Below, in pieces: positions 1 to 8,387 of a stretch of DNA of 17,142 nucleotides; position 1 is the first letter of the stretch, and each line of letters opens with the position of its first letter. Source of the DNA: Lachnospiraceae bacterium (GTDB lineage: Bacteria > Bacillota > Clostridia > Lachnospirales > Lachnospiraceae); assembly GCA_021199405.1 (NCBI GenBank), contig JAJQID010000054.1, positions 1 to 17,142 of the forward strand, read 5' to 3'. Both the position numbers and the translations under genes were made by a program. The notes under the pieces were generated by a model, which searched no databases, had not been told where the DNA came from, and worked only from the letters and a program-made list of their open reading frames with translations.

Positions 1-1
1 A

Positions 2-520
2 TATATGGAGAATACCATGGGAATCAAAAATCCGAGAGTGGGCATTGTGAATATCGGCGCCGAGGAGGAGAAGGGCAACGCTCTGGTGAAGGAGACCTTT
101 CTGCTGTTAAAGGAATGCAGGGATATTAATTTCATCGGCAGTGTGGAGGCCAGAGATATTCCCGCAGGCGGTGCGGATGTGATTGTCTGCGAGGCCTTTG
201 TGGGCAACGTGATTTTAAAAATGTACGAGGGCGTTGGAGGCACACTGATCAAAGAGGTAAAGGCCGGGATGGTATCCACTACGCGCAGCAAGATCGGCGC
301 TCTTTTGGTCAAGCCGGCTCTGAAGGAAACTCTGAAGAAATTTGATCTGGATCAGTACGGCGGCGCTCCCATGCTGGGTCTGAAGGGCCTGGTGGTCAAG
401 ACCCACGGCAGCGCCAGCGTGACCGAGGTGAAGAACTCCATTTTACAGTGTGTCGGCTTCACCGAACAGCGCATCAATGAAAAGATACAGGCGGCATTAA
501 ATGTGGAAGCGACGCAATAA
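2..520 (+). CDS. plsX: Phosphate acyltransferase PlsX, C-terminal half (5' end outside window)
   Basis: PlsX makes acyl-phosphate from acyl-ACP and inorganic phosphate, the first step of the PlsX/PlsY route to phosphatidic acid; it acts at the inner face of the membrane. The reading frame is open from base 2, and the visible 172 codons match the C-terminal half of a family usually about 330-345 residues long. Recognisable stretches are NPRVGIVNIGAEEEKGN, the segment around GADVIVCEAFVGNVILK and GAPMLGLKGLVVKTHGSA. The ATG at base 5 is internal, because the conserved fold begins well upstream, so the true start lies outside the window. acpP follows 74 bases after the stop, the usual pairing of this enzyme with its acyl carrier. 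No terminator is evident in the gap. Confidence 0.95.
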   Translation, partial: YMENTMGIKNPRVGIVNIGAEEEKGNALVKETFLLLKECRDINFIGSVEARDIPAGGADVIVCEAFVGNVILKMYEGVGGTLIKEVKAGMVSTTRSKIGALLVKPALKETLKKFDLDQYGGAPMLGLKGLVVKTHGSASVTEVKNSILQCVGFTEQRINEKIQAALNVEATQ

Positions 521-594
521 ATGTGTTAAGAAAAGGAAAAATATAAAACGCCTTGCCCGGAAACAGCAAAAAAAATAAAAAGGAGACAACTGCA

Positions 595-840
595 ATGGAA
601 TTTGAAAAAGTAAGAGCAATTATCATGGAGGAGCTGCATTTGAAGGAGGAGGACATCACTCTGGACACCAACCTGAGCGAGGATCTGGGTGTGGATTCTC
701 TGGATCTGTATCAGGTTATCCTGAATATCCAGGACGAGTTTGACGTGGAATTTCCCGACGAAATCTTTGAGAACGATTCCGTGAAAACAGTACGTGACTG
801 TGTGGAAGCGCTCAAGACAGAGCTGGCGAAAAAGGCGTAA
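595..840 (+). CDS. acpP: Acyl carrier protein
   Basis: This small acidic protein of 81 residues carries growing acyl chains in type II fatty acid synthesis and donates them to PlsX and other acyltransferases. The phosphopantetheine attachment site is visible as DSLD, with the modified serine at residue 35, inside the family-typical LGVDSLDLYQ helix. The ATG at 595 is preferred over an upstream in-frame TTG (553). AGGAGA at 581-586 lies eight bases before it, and translation from there gives the normal ACP length. The gene sits between plsX and rnc as in many Firmicutes. A hairpin directly follows the stop codon. Confidence 0.96.
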   Translation: MEFEKVRAIIMEELHLKEEDITLDTNLSEDLGVDSLDLYQVILNIQDEFDVEFPDEIFENDSVKTVRDCVEALKTELAKKA

Positions 841-843
841 AGA

Positions 844-870
844 AAAAGAGCCCTTCCCAGGGGCTCTTTT
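844..870 (+). terminator. Perfect 10-bp hairpin after acpP, likely weak or attenuating terminator
   Basis: AAAAGAGCCC (844-853) pairs perfectly with GGGCTCTTTT (861-870) across a seven-base loop. The only T run is the four T's inside the 3' arm, followed by CCG, so this is weaker than a classic terminator with a long free U tract. It lies four bases after the acpP stop and just before the rnc ribosome binding site. It may reduce read-through, or end the abundant acpP message while letting some transcripts continue into rnc-smc. Confidence 0.55.
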
Positions 871-896
871 CCGACAGTTCCTAACGGAGGATAAAA

Positions 897-1616
897 ATGC
901 AGTACGGCGCTACACCGGAAGGGCAGACAAAACTGGAGCAAAAGATCGGATATTCCTTTCGCAATAAGGCGTTGCTGAAGCAGGCTCTGACTCACAGCTC
1001 CTATGCCAATGAAATTAAAATTTTAAAATGTGAGGACTATGAACGGCTGGAATTTCTGGGGGATGCGGTGCTGGAGCTGGTCTCCAGCGATTTTTTGTTT
1101 TCCGAATATCCTCAGATGCCGGAGGGAAAGCTCAGTAAGCTACGCGCATCCTTAGTCTGTGAAAATTCGCTGGCCTATACGGCTCACCAGTTGGGGCTGG
1201 AGGCGTATTTTCTTTTAGGAAAGGGCGAGGAAAGCACCGGCGGCAGAGAACGGGACTCCATTGCCTGTGATGTGGTGGAGGCCGTCATTGGCGCCATCTA
1301 TCTGGACAGCGGCATAGAGGAAGCTAAAAGCTTTATTTTCACCTTTATTTTAAATGATATTGGTACAAAATCTCTGTTTTATGACGCCAAATCTACTCTG
1401 CAGGAGGTTGTGCAGGGCAATTCCATGGGACAGCTTTCTTATTGGGTCGTGTATGAGAAGGGCCCTGAGCATGACAAGGAATTTGGTGTGGAGCTGACCC
1501 TGGATGGCAGGGTTTTGGGCCACGGCGAAGGCCACAACAAAAAAGCCGCCGAGCAGCAGGCCGCCTATCAGGCTCTGCTGAAGCTGCACAAAGAGGACGA
1601 TATGACATGTACCTGA
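897..1616 (+). CDS. rnc: Ribonuclease III
   Basis: RNase III cleaves double-stranded RNA in rRNA precursors, mRNA and sense-antisense duplexes. The 239-residue length is typical. The catalytic signature ERLEFLGDAVLELV carries E49, E52 and D56, and the second metal-binding pair is D125 and E128 in CDVVEAVIGAIYLD. The C-terminal 70 or so residues form a double-stranded RNA-binding domain starting near DAKSTLQEVVQ and ending with the lysine-containing NKKAAEQQAAYQALL helix. GGAGG at 886-890 lies six bases before the ATG. The last ten bases overlap the start of smc, so the two are probably translationally coupled. Confidence 0.97.
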   Translation: MQYGATPEGQTKLEQKIGYSFRNKALLKQALTHSSYANEIKILKCEDYERLEFLGDAVLELVSSDFLFSEYPQMPEGKLSKLRASLVCENSLAYTAHQLGLEAYFLLGKGEESTGGRERDSIACDVVEAVIGAIYLDSGIEEAKSFIFTFILNDIGTKSLFYDAKSTLQEVVQGNSMGQLSYWVVYEKGPEHDKEFGVELTLDGRVLGHGEGHNKKAAEQQAAYQALLKLHKEDDMTCT

Positions 1617-4600
1617 AAAGCATTGAGATTCAGGGATTTAAATCCTTTGCGAATAAGATCAATTTCAAATTTCACAACGGAATCACGGCCATCGTCGGTC
1701 CCAATGGCAGCGGCAAATCCAATGTGGCGGATGCAGTCCGCTGGGTCCTTGGAGAACAGCGTATCAAGCAGCTTCGTGGCGCCAGTATGCAGGATGTGAT
1801 TTTTTCCGGAACGGAGCTGCGCAAGCCCTTAAGCTGTGCTTATGTGGCCATTACTCTGGACAATTCCGACCATAAGCTGGCCATTGACTATGAGGAGGTA
1901 ACGGTAGCCCGCAGACTTTACCGCTCCGGGGAGAGCGAATATCTGCTAAACGGTACCGCCTGCCGTCTGCGGGATATCAATGAGCTGTTTTATGACACTG
2001 GTATCGGTAAGGAAGGCTATTCTATCATCGGGCAGGGGCAGATTGATAAGATTCTGAGCGGCAAGCCGGAGGAACGCAGGGAGCTTTTTGATGAGGCAGC
2101 CGGCATTGTAAAATTTAAGCACAGAAAAGCTGCCGCCGCCAGAAAGCTGGAAGAGGAGCAGGCCAATTTTGTCCGGGTCAACGATATCTTAAGTGAGCTG
2201 GAAAAGCAGATTGGTCCCCTGGAGCGACAGAGCGAGAAGGCCCGCGTTTACTTAAAGAAAAAAGAAGAGCTGAAGAATCTGGACATCAACTGCTTTCTGC
2301 TGGAAAACGAGCGCCTGCAGTCTGAAATACTGCAGCTGGAGGAAAAGCGCCGGATTGTTACGGATGACTATACTCAGACTACTGAGAAATTTGAAAATAT
2401 CCGGAAGGAATATGAGGCAGCTGCCCTGGCCATAGCCGACTGTGAGACCCGGATGGAGGATGGCCGCACCAGGGCAAGCGAGGCGGAGCTTTTGCGGGGC
2501 AGGCTGGAGGGGCAGATCAATGTCTATAAGGAGCAGATCCGTTCCGCTGAGAATAATGAGGAGCATTTCCAGAATCGCAGCCGTGCCCTGAGCGAGGAGA
2601 TGGAGAGCCGCGAGAAAGAGCTGTCAGCCCTGATGGAGAAGCAAAAGGAGCTGGACGCTCAGATGGAGGAGATCACCGCCAGAAGGGATGAGGCCAGAGG
2701 GCGGCTGGATCGGGTGCTGGAGGAAATCGACGGCGTCAACGCTCAGGTGGAAGCTCTTAAGGCAGGTATTCTGGAGGGCTTGAACGAAAAAGCCTCTGTT
2801 AAAACCCGCCTGAGCCGGTATGATACCATGCTGGAGCAGCATTCCATCCGCAGAGCGCAAATTCAGGCAAAGCTTCTGGAAGCGAAGTCTGACGACAAAA
2901 AGCGGGAGGAAAATATTCAGTCCCTGGAGGAGGAAGTAGCTTCCATAGGCGAGGAAATCTCGGAGATTGAACGTCAGATCGGAGAAAAGGAAACTCAGGT
3001 CGCCCGGATGCGGGCCGCACTGACAAAAAGCGACGAGGAATACCGGAAAACACAGACCCAGTATCATACGGAGCGCTCCCGTCTGGAGGCTCTGGTCAAT
3101 CTGGCGGAGCGCTATGAGGGTTATGGCGGCAGTGTCAAAAAGGTCATGGAACAGAAAAGCCATGTGCCGGGTATCATCGGTGTGGTGGCGGATATTTTGA
3201 AGGTGGAGAAGGAGTATGAGACTGCCATCGAGACCGCGCTGGGAGGCAGCATTCAGAATATTGTCACCGACAATGAGGAGACCGCCAAACAGATGATCGC
3301 CTATCTGAAGGAGACAAAGGGAGGCAGAGCTACCTTCCTGCCGCTGACCAGCATCAAAAATATTCAGGAGTTTAAGCAGAAGGAGTGTCTGAAGGAGCAG
3401 GGTGTCCTGGGACTGGCCGATTCTTTAGTGCAGTGCGAAAAGAAGTACCTGAATGTGGCCCGTTCGCTGCTGGGGAGAATCCTTGTGGTGGACAATATTG
3501 ACCATGCGGTGGCCATAGCCAGAAAGTACCGTTACAGTATCCGGATGGTGACACTGGAGGGAGAGCTGATTGTGCCGGGGGGCGCTATCAGCGGCGGAGC
3601 TTTTAAAAATAACTCCAACCTGCTGGGACGGCGAAGGGAGACGGAGGAGTTACAGAGGAAGGTAGATGCTCTGGAGGCTTCCCTTGACCGTATCCAGTCT
3701 CAGATAGGCTCTCAGAAAAACGAGCGGAATACCTACCGTGTGGCGGTGGAGATGCTGAAGGGCTCTCAGCAGACCAAATATCTGCAGCAAAACACGGCCC
3801 GTCTGAATCTGGAGGCGTTGTGTGAGCGCAGACAGGAGGCGGAGAAAGGGCAGGACGTCCTGAAGCAGGAATATCAGCAGATTGCGGATGAAATTGGTCA
3901 GGTCAACGCTGAGAAGGAGCAGGCCGCTGCGGAGCTTTCCGCGCTGGATGAGAAAGAAAAATCCTCCGATGAGCAGGTGCGGGAGCTGCAGGCTGGTCTG
4001 GAGGAGCTTCGCACCAAAGAGACGGAAGAGACCTTCCAGGTGTCCCAATGGGATATGGAGGTGCAGGCAACCGCTCAGAATCAAAGCTTTCACGAGCAGA
4101 ATGTGGATCGTGTCCGGGCGGAGATTTCTCATTGCCAGGCAGAGCTGGACGAGATTAAGAGCAGCATTCTGGACAATCAGAATGATGTGGAGTATAAGCA
4201 GGCCTCCATTGAGGAACTGACACAGACCATCGAACAGTCCCGGCAGGTGCAGAAGGAAGCGGAGGAGGCTCTGGAGGCGGCGTCGAAGGAAAAGGAGACA
4301 TACACGCAGAAGCAGCAGGCCTTTTTTGCGGACAGAGAAGAAACCTCCGCACAGATGAGCCGTCTGGATAAGGAAATTTTCCGTTTAAATGCGCAAAGGG
4401 AGAAGCTGGAGGAAAGCACGGAAGCTCAGATGAATTATATGTGGTCGGAGTACGAGATCACGCTTTCGGAGGCTTTGAAAATCCACAGGGAGGATATGGG
4501 TGAGCTCGGCGCCATGAAGTCGGCTATCGCCCAGCTGAAGGCGGAAATTAAAAAGCTGGGCGATGTGAATGTGAACGCCATTGAGGATTACAGGAATCTG

Positions 4601-5164
4601 ATGGAGCGTTACACGTTTCTGAAAACCCAGCACGATGATCTGGAGCAGGCGCAGAAAACCCTGCTTGATATTATTGATGAGCTGGATACGGCCATGCGAA
4701 AACAGTTCACAGAGAAATTCGGGGAAATTTCCCGGGAATTTGACAAGGTGTTTAAGGAACTGTTTGGCGGCGGCCGGGGAACCCTGGAGCTGATAGAGGA
4801 TGAGGACATCCTGGAGGCGGGGATCCGCATTATCGCCCAGCCCCCGGGCAAGAAGCTTCAGAATATGATGCAGCTTTCCGGCGGAGAGAAATCCCTGACT
4901 GCCATCGCACTGCTGTTTGCCATTCAGAATCTGAAGCCTTCGCCCTTCTGTCTTCTGGACGAGATTGAAGCGGCGCTGGATGAATCCAACGTGGAACGTT
5001 TTGCCAAGTATCTTCACAAGCTGACAGAGCATACGCAGTTCATTGTCATTACCCACAGACGGGGCACCATGTCCGAGGCAGACCGGCTGTATGGGATTAC
5101 CATGCAGGAGAAGGGCGTGTCGGCGCTGGTGAGTGTGAATCTGATAGAGGAGGACCTTACGTAA
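1607..5164 (+). CDS. smc: Chromosome segregation protein SMC
   Basis: SMC is the ATPase core of the bacterial condensin, working with ScpA and ScpB to extrude DNA loops and separate replicated origins. At 1185 residues it has the normal length. The N-terminal head has Walker A GPNGSGKS at residues 31-38. Two long Glu/Lys/Gln-rich coiled-coil arms flank a hinge at roughly residues 519-665 (starting HVPGIIGVV and ending near GGAISGGA). The C-terminal head has the ABC signature LSGGEK at 1090-1095 and Walker B LLDE with D1118 and E1119. The start overlaps the rnc stop by ten bases, and ftsY begins one base after the stop. scpA and scpB are not in this window. Confidence 0.97.
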   Translation: MYLKSIEIQGFKSFANKINFKFHNGITAIVGPNGSGKSNVADAVRWVLGEQRIKQLRGASMQDVIFSGTELRKPLSCAYVAITLDNSDHKLAIDYEEVTVARRLYRSGESEYLLNGTACRLRDINELFYDTGIGKEGYSIIGQGQIDKILSGKPEERRELFDEAAGIVKFKHRKAAAARKLEEEQANFVRVNDILSELEKQIGPLERQSEKARVYLKKKEELKNLDINCFLLENERLQSEILQLEEKRRIVTDDYTQTTEKFENIRKEYEAAALAIADCETRMEDGRTRASEAELLRGRLEGQINVYKEQIRSAENNEEHFQNRSRALSEEMESREKELSALMEKQKELDAQMEEITARRDEARGRLDRVLEEIDGVNAQVEALKAGILEGLNEKASVKTRLSRYDTMLEQHSIRRAQIQAKLLEAKSDDKKREENIQSLEEEVASIGEEISEIERQIGEKETQVARMRAALTKSDEEYRKTQTQYHTERSRLEALVNLAERYEGYGGSVKKVMEQKSHVPGIIGVVADILKVEKEYETAIETALGGSIQNIVTDNEETAKQMIAYLKETKGGRATFLPLTSIKNIQEFKQKECLKEQGVLGLADSLVQCEKKYLNVARSLLGRILVVDNIDHAVAIARKYRYSIRMVTLEGELIVPGGAISGGAFKNNSNLLGRRRETEELQRKVDALEASLDRIQSQIGSQKNERNTYRVAVEMLKGSQQTKYLQQNTARLNLEALCERRQEAEKGQDVLKQEYQQIADEIGQVNAEKEQAAAELSALDEKEKSSDEQVRELQAGLEELRTKETEETFQVSQWDMEVQATAQNQSFHEQNVDRVRAEISHCQAELDEIKSSILDNQNDVEYKQASIEELTQTIEQSRQVQKEAEEALEAASKEKETYTQKQQAFFADREETSAQMSRLDKEIFRLNAQREKLEESTEAQMNYMWSEYEITLSEALKIHREDMGELGAMKSAIAQLKAEIKKLGDVNVNAIEDYRNLMERYTFLKTQHDDLEQAQKTLLDIIDELDTAMRKQFTEKFGEISREFDKVFKELFGGGRGTLELIEDEDILEAGIRIIAQPPGKKLQNMMQLSGGEKSLTAIALLFAIQNLKPSPFCLLDEIEAALDESNVERFAKYLHKLTEHTQFIVITHRRGTMSEADRLYGITMQEKGVSALVSVNLIEEDLT

Positions 5165-5165
5165 A

Positions 5166-6101
5166 ATGCCGGAAGAAAAAAAAGGTTTTTTCAGTAAATT
5201 AAAGCAGGGACTGGCCAAAACCCGGGACAATGTGATTTACGGGCTGGACCAGATTTTCACGGGCTATTCCGAGATCGATGAGGATTTTTACGAGGAGCTG
5301 GAGGAACAGCTGATCATGGGGGATATCGGTGTCAACGCCACCTCCGCCATCATGGACCGGCTCAGGGAGGATGTGGTCAGAAAGCGCCTGAAGGAGCCCG
5401 GAGAATGCAGAAAATATCTGATCCAGTCCATCCAGGAGCAGATGGAGGTCAAAGAGACCGCTTATGAATTTGAGAACAGACAGTCTGTGATTTTTGTCAT
5501 CGGCGTCAACGGTGTGGGCAAGACCACTTCCGTTGGTAAGCTGGCTTATAATTTAAAACAGTCCGGGAAGAAGGTTCTTATCGCGGCGGCGGATACCTAT
5601 CGGGCAGCTGCAGGAGACCAGCTGCAGGAGTGGGCCAACCGCGCCGGTGTGGATATGATCGGCGGAAAGGAAGGGGCGGATCCGGCCAGCGTTGTTTACG
5701 ACGCTGTGGTGGCGGCCCGGTCCAGAGGCGTGGATGTTCTGCTGGTGGATACTGCCGGTCGGCTTCACAATCGCAAGAATCTGATGGAAGAGCTGAAAAA
5801 GATGAACCGCATGATTGACAAGGGCTTTCCGGACGCTCATCGGGAGAATCTGATTGTGCTGGACGGTACCACCGGGCAGAATGCTATGGCTCAGGCAAAG
5901 GAGTTTGGCTCTGTGACCGACCTGACGGGCATTATTCTGACCAAGCTGGACGGGACGGCCAAGGGAGGTATCGCGGTGGCAATCCAGTCGGAGCTGCAGG
6001 TGCCGGTAAAATATATCGGTGTGGGTGAGGGAATTGAGGATTTGCAGAAATTTGATGCTCACGCCTTTGTGAACGCGCTGTTTGATGTACAGGAGGACTG
6101 A
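5166..6101 (+). CDS. ftsY: Signal recognition particle receptor FtsY
   Basis: FtsY is the membrane-associated GTPase that receives SRP-ribosome complexes and hands nascent membrane proteins to the translocon. The 311-residue protein is an NG-domain form with only a short N-terminal extension. Visible motifs are the P loop GVNGVGKTT (113-121), DTYRAAA, DTAGR (from D195), TKLDGTAKGG (from T259) and the closing GVGEGIEDLQKFD. Start and stop of smc and ftsY are separated by a single base, so the two are cotranscribed. In many Bacilli ylxM and ffh follow; here a threonine ammonia-lyase gene follows instead. Confidence 0.97.
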   Translation: MPEEKKGFFSKLKQGLAKTRDNVIYGLDQIFTGYSEIDEDFYEELEEQLIMGDIGVNATSAIMDRLREDVVRKRLKEPGECRKYLIQSIQEQMEVKETAYEFENRQSVIFVIGVNGVGKTTSVGKLAYNLKQSGKKVLIAAADTYRAAAGDQLQEWANRAGVDMIGGKEGADPASVVYDAVVAARSRGVDVLLVDTAGRLHNRKNLMEELKKMNRMIDKGFPDAHRENLIVLDGTTGQNAMAQAKEFGSVTDLTGIILTKLDGTAKGGIAVAIQSELQVPVKYIGVGEGIEDLQKFDAHAFVNALFDVQED

Positions 6102-6105
6102 CAGA

Positions 6106-7326
6106 ATGGAAGAGATGCTGACGCTGGATAAATTTGAGGAAGCCGCCGAGGTTTTAAAGAGTGTGACGCTGGAGACCAAGCTGGTGTATAGTGATTTTTT
6201 AAGTGGGCAAACTGGAAATAAGGTCTACTTAAAGCCTGAAAATATGCAGTTGACCGGCGCTTATAAGGTCAGGGGCGCTTATTACACCATGAGCACTCTG
6301 ACGCAGGAGGAGAGAGACAGAGGGGTGATCACAGCCTCCGCCGGCAACCACGCCCAGGGTGTGGCTTACGCCGCTCAGCGCTACGGCTGCAGGGCGACCA
6401 TTGTGATGCCCACCACTACGCCCTTAATGAAGGTGAACCGCACCAAGTCCTACGGGGCGGAGGTGGTGCTGTATGGAGATGTGTACGATGAGGCCTGCGC
6501 CCACGCTTACGAGCTGGCGGATCAGTATGGATATACCTTTATTCATCCTTTTGATGATCTGCGGGTGGCAACAGGCCAGGGAACCATCGCCATGGAAATT
6601 TTTAAGGAGCTGCCTTTGGTGGATCATATTCTGGTGCCCATCGGCGGCGGGGGGCTGGTGACGGGTGTCTCCACACTGGCAAAGCTGTTAAATCCCAAGA
6701 TTAAGGTGATTGGGGTGGAGCCTGCGGGGGCCAACTGTATGCAGGTGTCTCTGGAGAAGGGCGAGGTGACGAGCCTTCCGGGAGTCAATACTATTGCGGA
6801 CGGTACCGCGGTCAAGACCCCGGGGAAAAAGATATTCCCTTATATTCAGAAGAATCTGGACGGAATCATCACCGTGGAGGACGATGAACTGATTGTAGCG
6901 TTCCTGGATATGGTGGAAAATCACAAAATGGTGGTGGAGAATTCCGGCCTTCTGACAGTAGCGGCTTTAAAGCATCTAGACGCACAGGGCAAGAAGGTGG
7001 TGTCAATCTTAAGCGGCGGTAATATGGACATTATTACCATGTCCAGCGTGGTGCAGCAGGGGCTGATCTTCCGCGACAGAATCTTTACGGTTTCCATTTA
7101 TCTGCCGGACAAGCCGGGCGAGCTGCACAAGGTTTCCGGTATTCTGGCACGGGAGAACGGCAACGTAATCAAGCTGGAGCACAATCAGTTTGTGACCACG
7201 AACCGGAATTCTGCTGTGGAACTGACGATTACTCTGGAGGCCTTTGGAACGGAGCATAAGCACCTGATTCTGGAGGCGCTGAAGAAGGAGGGGTACAACC
7301 CGAGGCTGATGACGGCAAGATTGTAG
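6106..7326 (+). CDS. ilvA: Threonine ammonia-lyase with one C-terminal ACT domain
   Basis: This PLP enzyme deaminates threonine to 2-oxobutyrate and ammonia, feeding isoleucine synthesis or threonine catabolism. The 406-residue protein has the fold-type II PLP core. The Schiff-base lysine is K54 in TGAYKVRGA, SAGNHAQG is the substrate loop, and GGGGLVTG (from residue 180) is the phosphate-binding loop. An ACT domain begins near residue 326 (IFTVSIYLPDKPGEL), giving the short one-ACT architecture rather than the two-domain biosynthetic IlvA. AGGAGG at 6091-6096, inside the end of ftsY, sets the start at ATG 6106. The gap to ftsY is four bases. ilvA versus tdcB naming cannot be settled from sequence alone. 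Confidence 0.9.
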   Translation: MEEMLTLDKFEEAAEVLKSVTLETKLVYSDFLSGQTGNKVYLKPENMQLTGAYKVRGAYYTMSTLTQEERDRGVITASAGNHAQGVAYAAQRYGCRATIVMPTTTPLMKVNRTKSYGAEVVLYGDVYDEACAHAYELADQYGYTFIHPFDDLRVATGQGTIAMEIFKELPLVDHILVPIGGGGLVTGVSTLAKLLNPKIKVIGVEPAGANCMQVSLEKGEVTSLPGVNTIADGTAVKTPGKKIFPYIQKNLDGIITVEDDELIVAFLDMVENHKMVVENSGLLTVAALKHLDAQGKKVVSILSGGNMDIITMSSVVQQGLIFRDRIFTVSIYLPDKPGELHKVSGILARENGNVIKLEHNQFVTTNRNSAVELTITLEAFGTEHKHLILEALKKEGYNPRLMTARL

Positions 7327-7442
7327 CATATTAGGGGCTTCTACAATTCATCTTGTCTCATCTCCATTGCACAGAGGCACTCGAGAGGATTATCTGAACT
7401 GGCCTGTTTACTTTAAAGCATTTTGTATGGAAAGCGCGATGC

Positions 7443-8303
7443 ATGAAGTGTTTGAATGTAGTGAAGGAATATTTGATTATTACGGTAGCTTCCGTTGTTT
7501 ATTCCGTGGGAATCGCTTTATTTCTGGATCCGAATAATCTGGCGCCGGGCGGCGTCTCCGGTCTGGCGATTATTCTGAACAGGCTGGTGCCGCTACAGGT
7601 CGGTACTCTGATGTTTTTGTTAAATATTCCGATTTTTATTCTGGGAATCTGGAAGCTGGGGGTCAGAGTGATTGTCCGCAGCGTCTATTGTCTGGCAGTC
7701 AGCTCTGTGATGATCAATTTTATGAGCGAAAATTTCAGCGTGATCACGCAGGATAAGCTGCTTGCGGCTCTGTCCGGTGCGGTGCTGATGGGAGTTGGCA
7801 TCGGCGTGGTTATGAAGCAGAATGCAACCACCGGCGGGATGGATATTGTGGTTAAGGTACTGCGCAGGAAATATCCGCAGCTGAAAACCAATAGTCTGTT
7901 CCTTATGACGGACGCTTTAGTGGTAGCCCTGTCCGCCGTGGTTTTCCGGGATATTGAGGCGGCACTGTATGCGGCGGTGACGGTGGTGATGAATTCCATT
8001 GTCCTGGACATTGTGCTCTACGGCAGGGATGAGGCGAAGCTTCTCTACATTATCAGCGACCACAGCAGACGGATTGCCGACCGCATCCTGAAGGAGCTGG
8101 ACATCGGCCTGACCTATGTGCACGGACAGGGCGGCTACAGTGGCCTGGACAAAGAGGTTCTCATGGTGGTGATGCACAAAAATCTTCTGCCAGGAGCTGA
8201 GGAGATTGTAAAGCAGGAGGATCCGGAGGCCTTCATGATTGTGACCAGCGCAAATGAGATTTATGGAGAAGGATACAAAAATATTTTCAGTGAAAAGCTG
8301 TGA
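7443..8303 (+). CDS. YitT family membrane protein (DUF161 plus DUF2179)
   Basis: This predicted integral membrane protein of 286 residues belongs to a family common in Firmicutes whose substrate is not established. The N-terminal two thirds hold several hydrophobic segments, including one with SVGIALFLDPNNLAPGGVSG and another near LMGVGIGVVMKQNATTGGMD; these two glycine-rich motifs are hallmarks of the family. The last 70 or so residues form a soluble DUF2179 domain (AKLLYIISDHSRRIADRI, then GGYSGLDKEVLMVV). The start at 7443 has only a weak GGAAAG (7429-7434) upstream. The 116-base gap after ilvA shows no clear terminator or promoter, so operon membership is unclear. A transport role is plausible but inferred. 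Confidence 0.85.
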   Translation: MKCLNVVKEYLIITVASVVYSVGIALFLDPNNLAPGGVSGLAIILNRLVPLQVGTLMFLLNIPIFILGIWKLGVRVIVRSVYCLAVSSVMINFMSENFSVITQDKLLAALSGAVLMGVGIGVVMKQNATTGGMDIVVKVLRRKYPQLKTNSLFLMTDALVVALSAVVFRDIEAALYAAVTVVMNSIVLDIVLYGRDEAKLLYIISDHSRRIADRILKELDIGLTYVHGQGGYSGLDKEVLMVVMHKNLLPGAEEIVKQEDPEAFMIVTSANEIYGEGYKNIFSEKL

Positions 8304-8327
8304 GTTGTAATGGCTGTAAAAAAGGCA

Positions 8328-8356
8328 TTGAAAAGATTTTGGGTTTATACTATAAT
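8328..8356 (+). promoter_or_regulatory. Sigma-A promoter for the GntR regulator
   Basis: TTGAAA (8328-8333) and a perfect TATAAT (8351-8356) are separated by the optimal 17 bases. The expected transcription start is near 8363, leaving about 25 bases before the GTG at 8388. The promoter lies downstream of the in-frame ATG at 8310, which argues that the longer start is not used. Confidence 0.85.
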
Positions 8357-8387
8357 AACGCAAGCAAATGCAATGGGGAGGCAGAAA

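Noticed and set aside
2252..4500. Repeats within smc
   Set aside because: The recurring Glu/Lys/Gln codons reflect the coiled-coil arms and do not form DNA-level repeat units.
4385..5230. Long 281-codon minus-strand ORF opposite smc/ftsY
   Set aside because: It lies wholly antisense to clearly conserved coding sequence, has no family features, and arises from codon bias of the plus-strand gene. The other long antisense frames in this window were discarded for the same reason.
7327..7442. Promoter or terminator in the ilvA-yitT gap
   Set aside because: AT-rich stretches are present, but no pair of hexamers at proper spacing and no stem followed by T's could be found.
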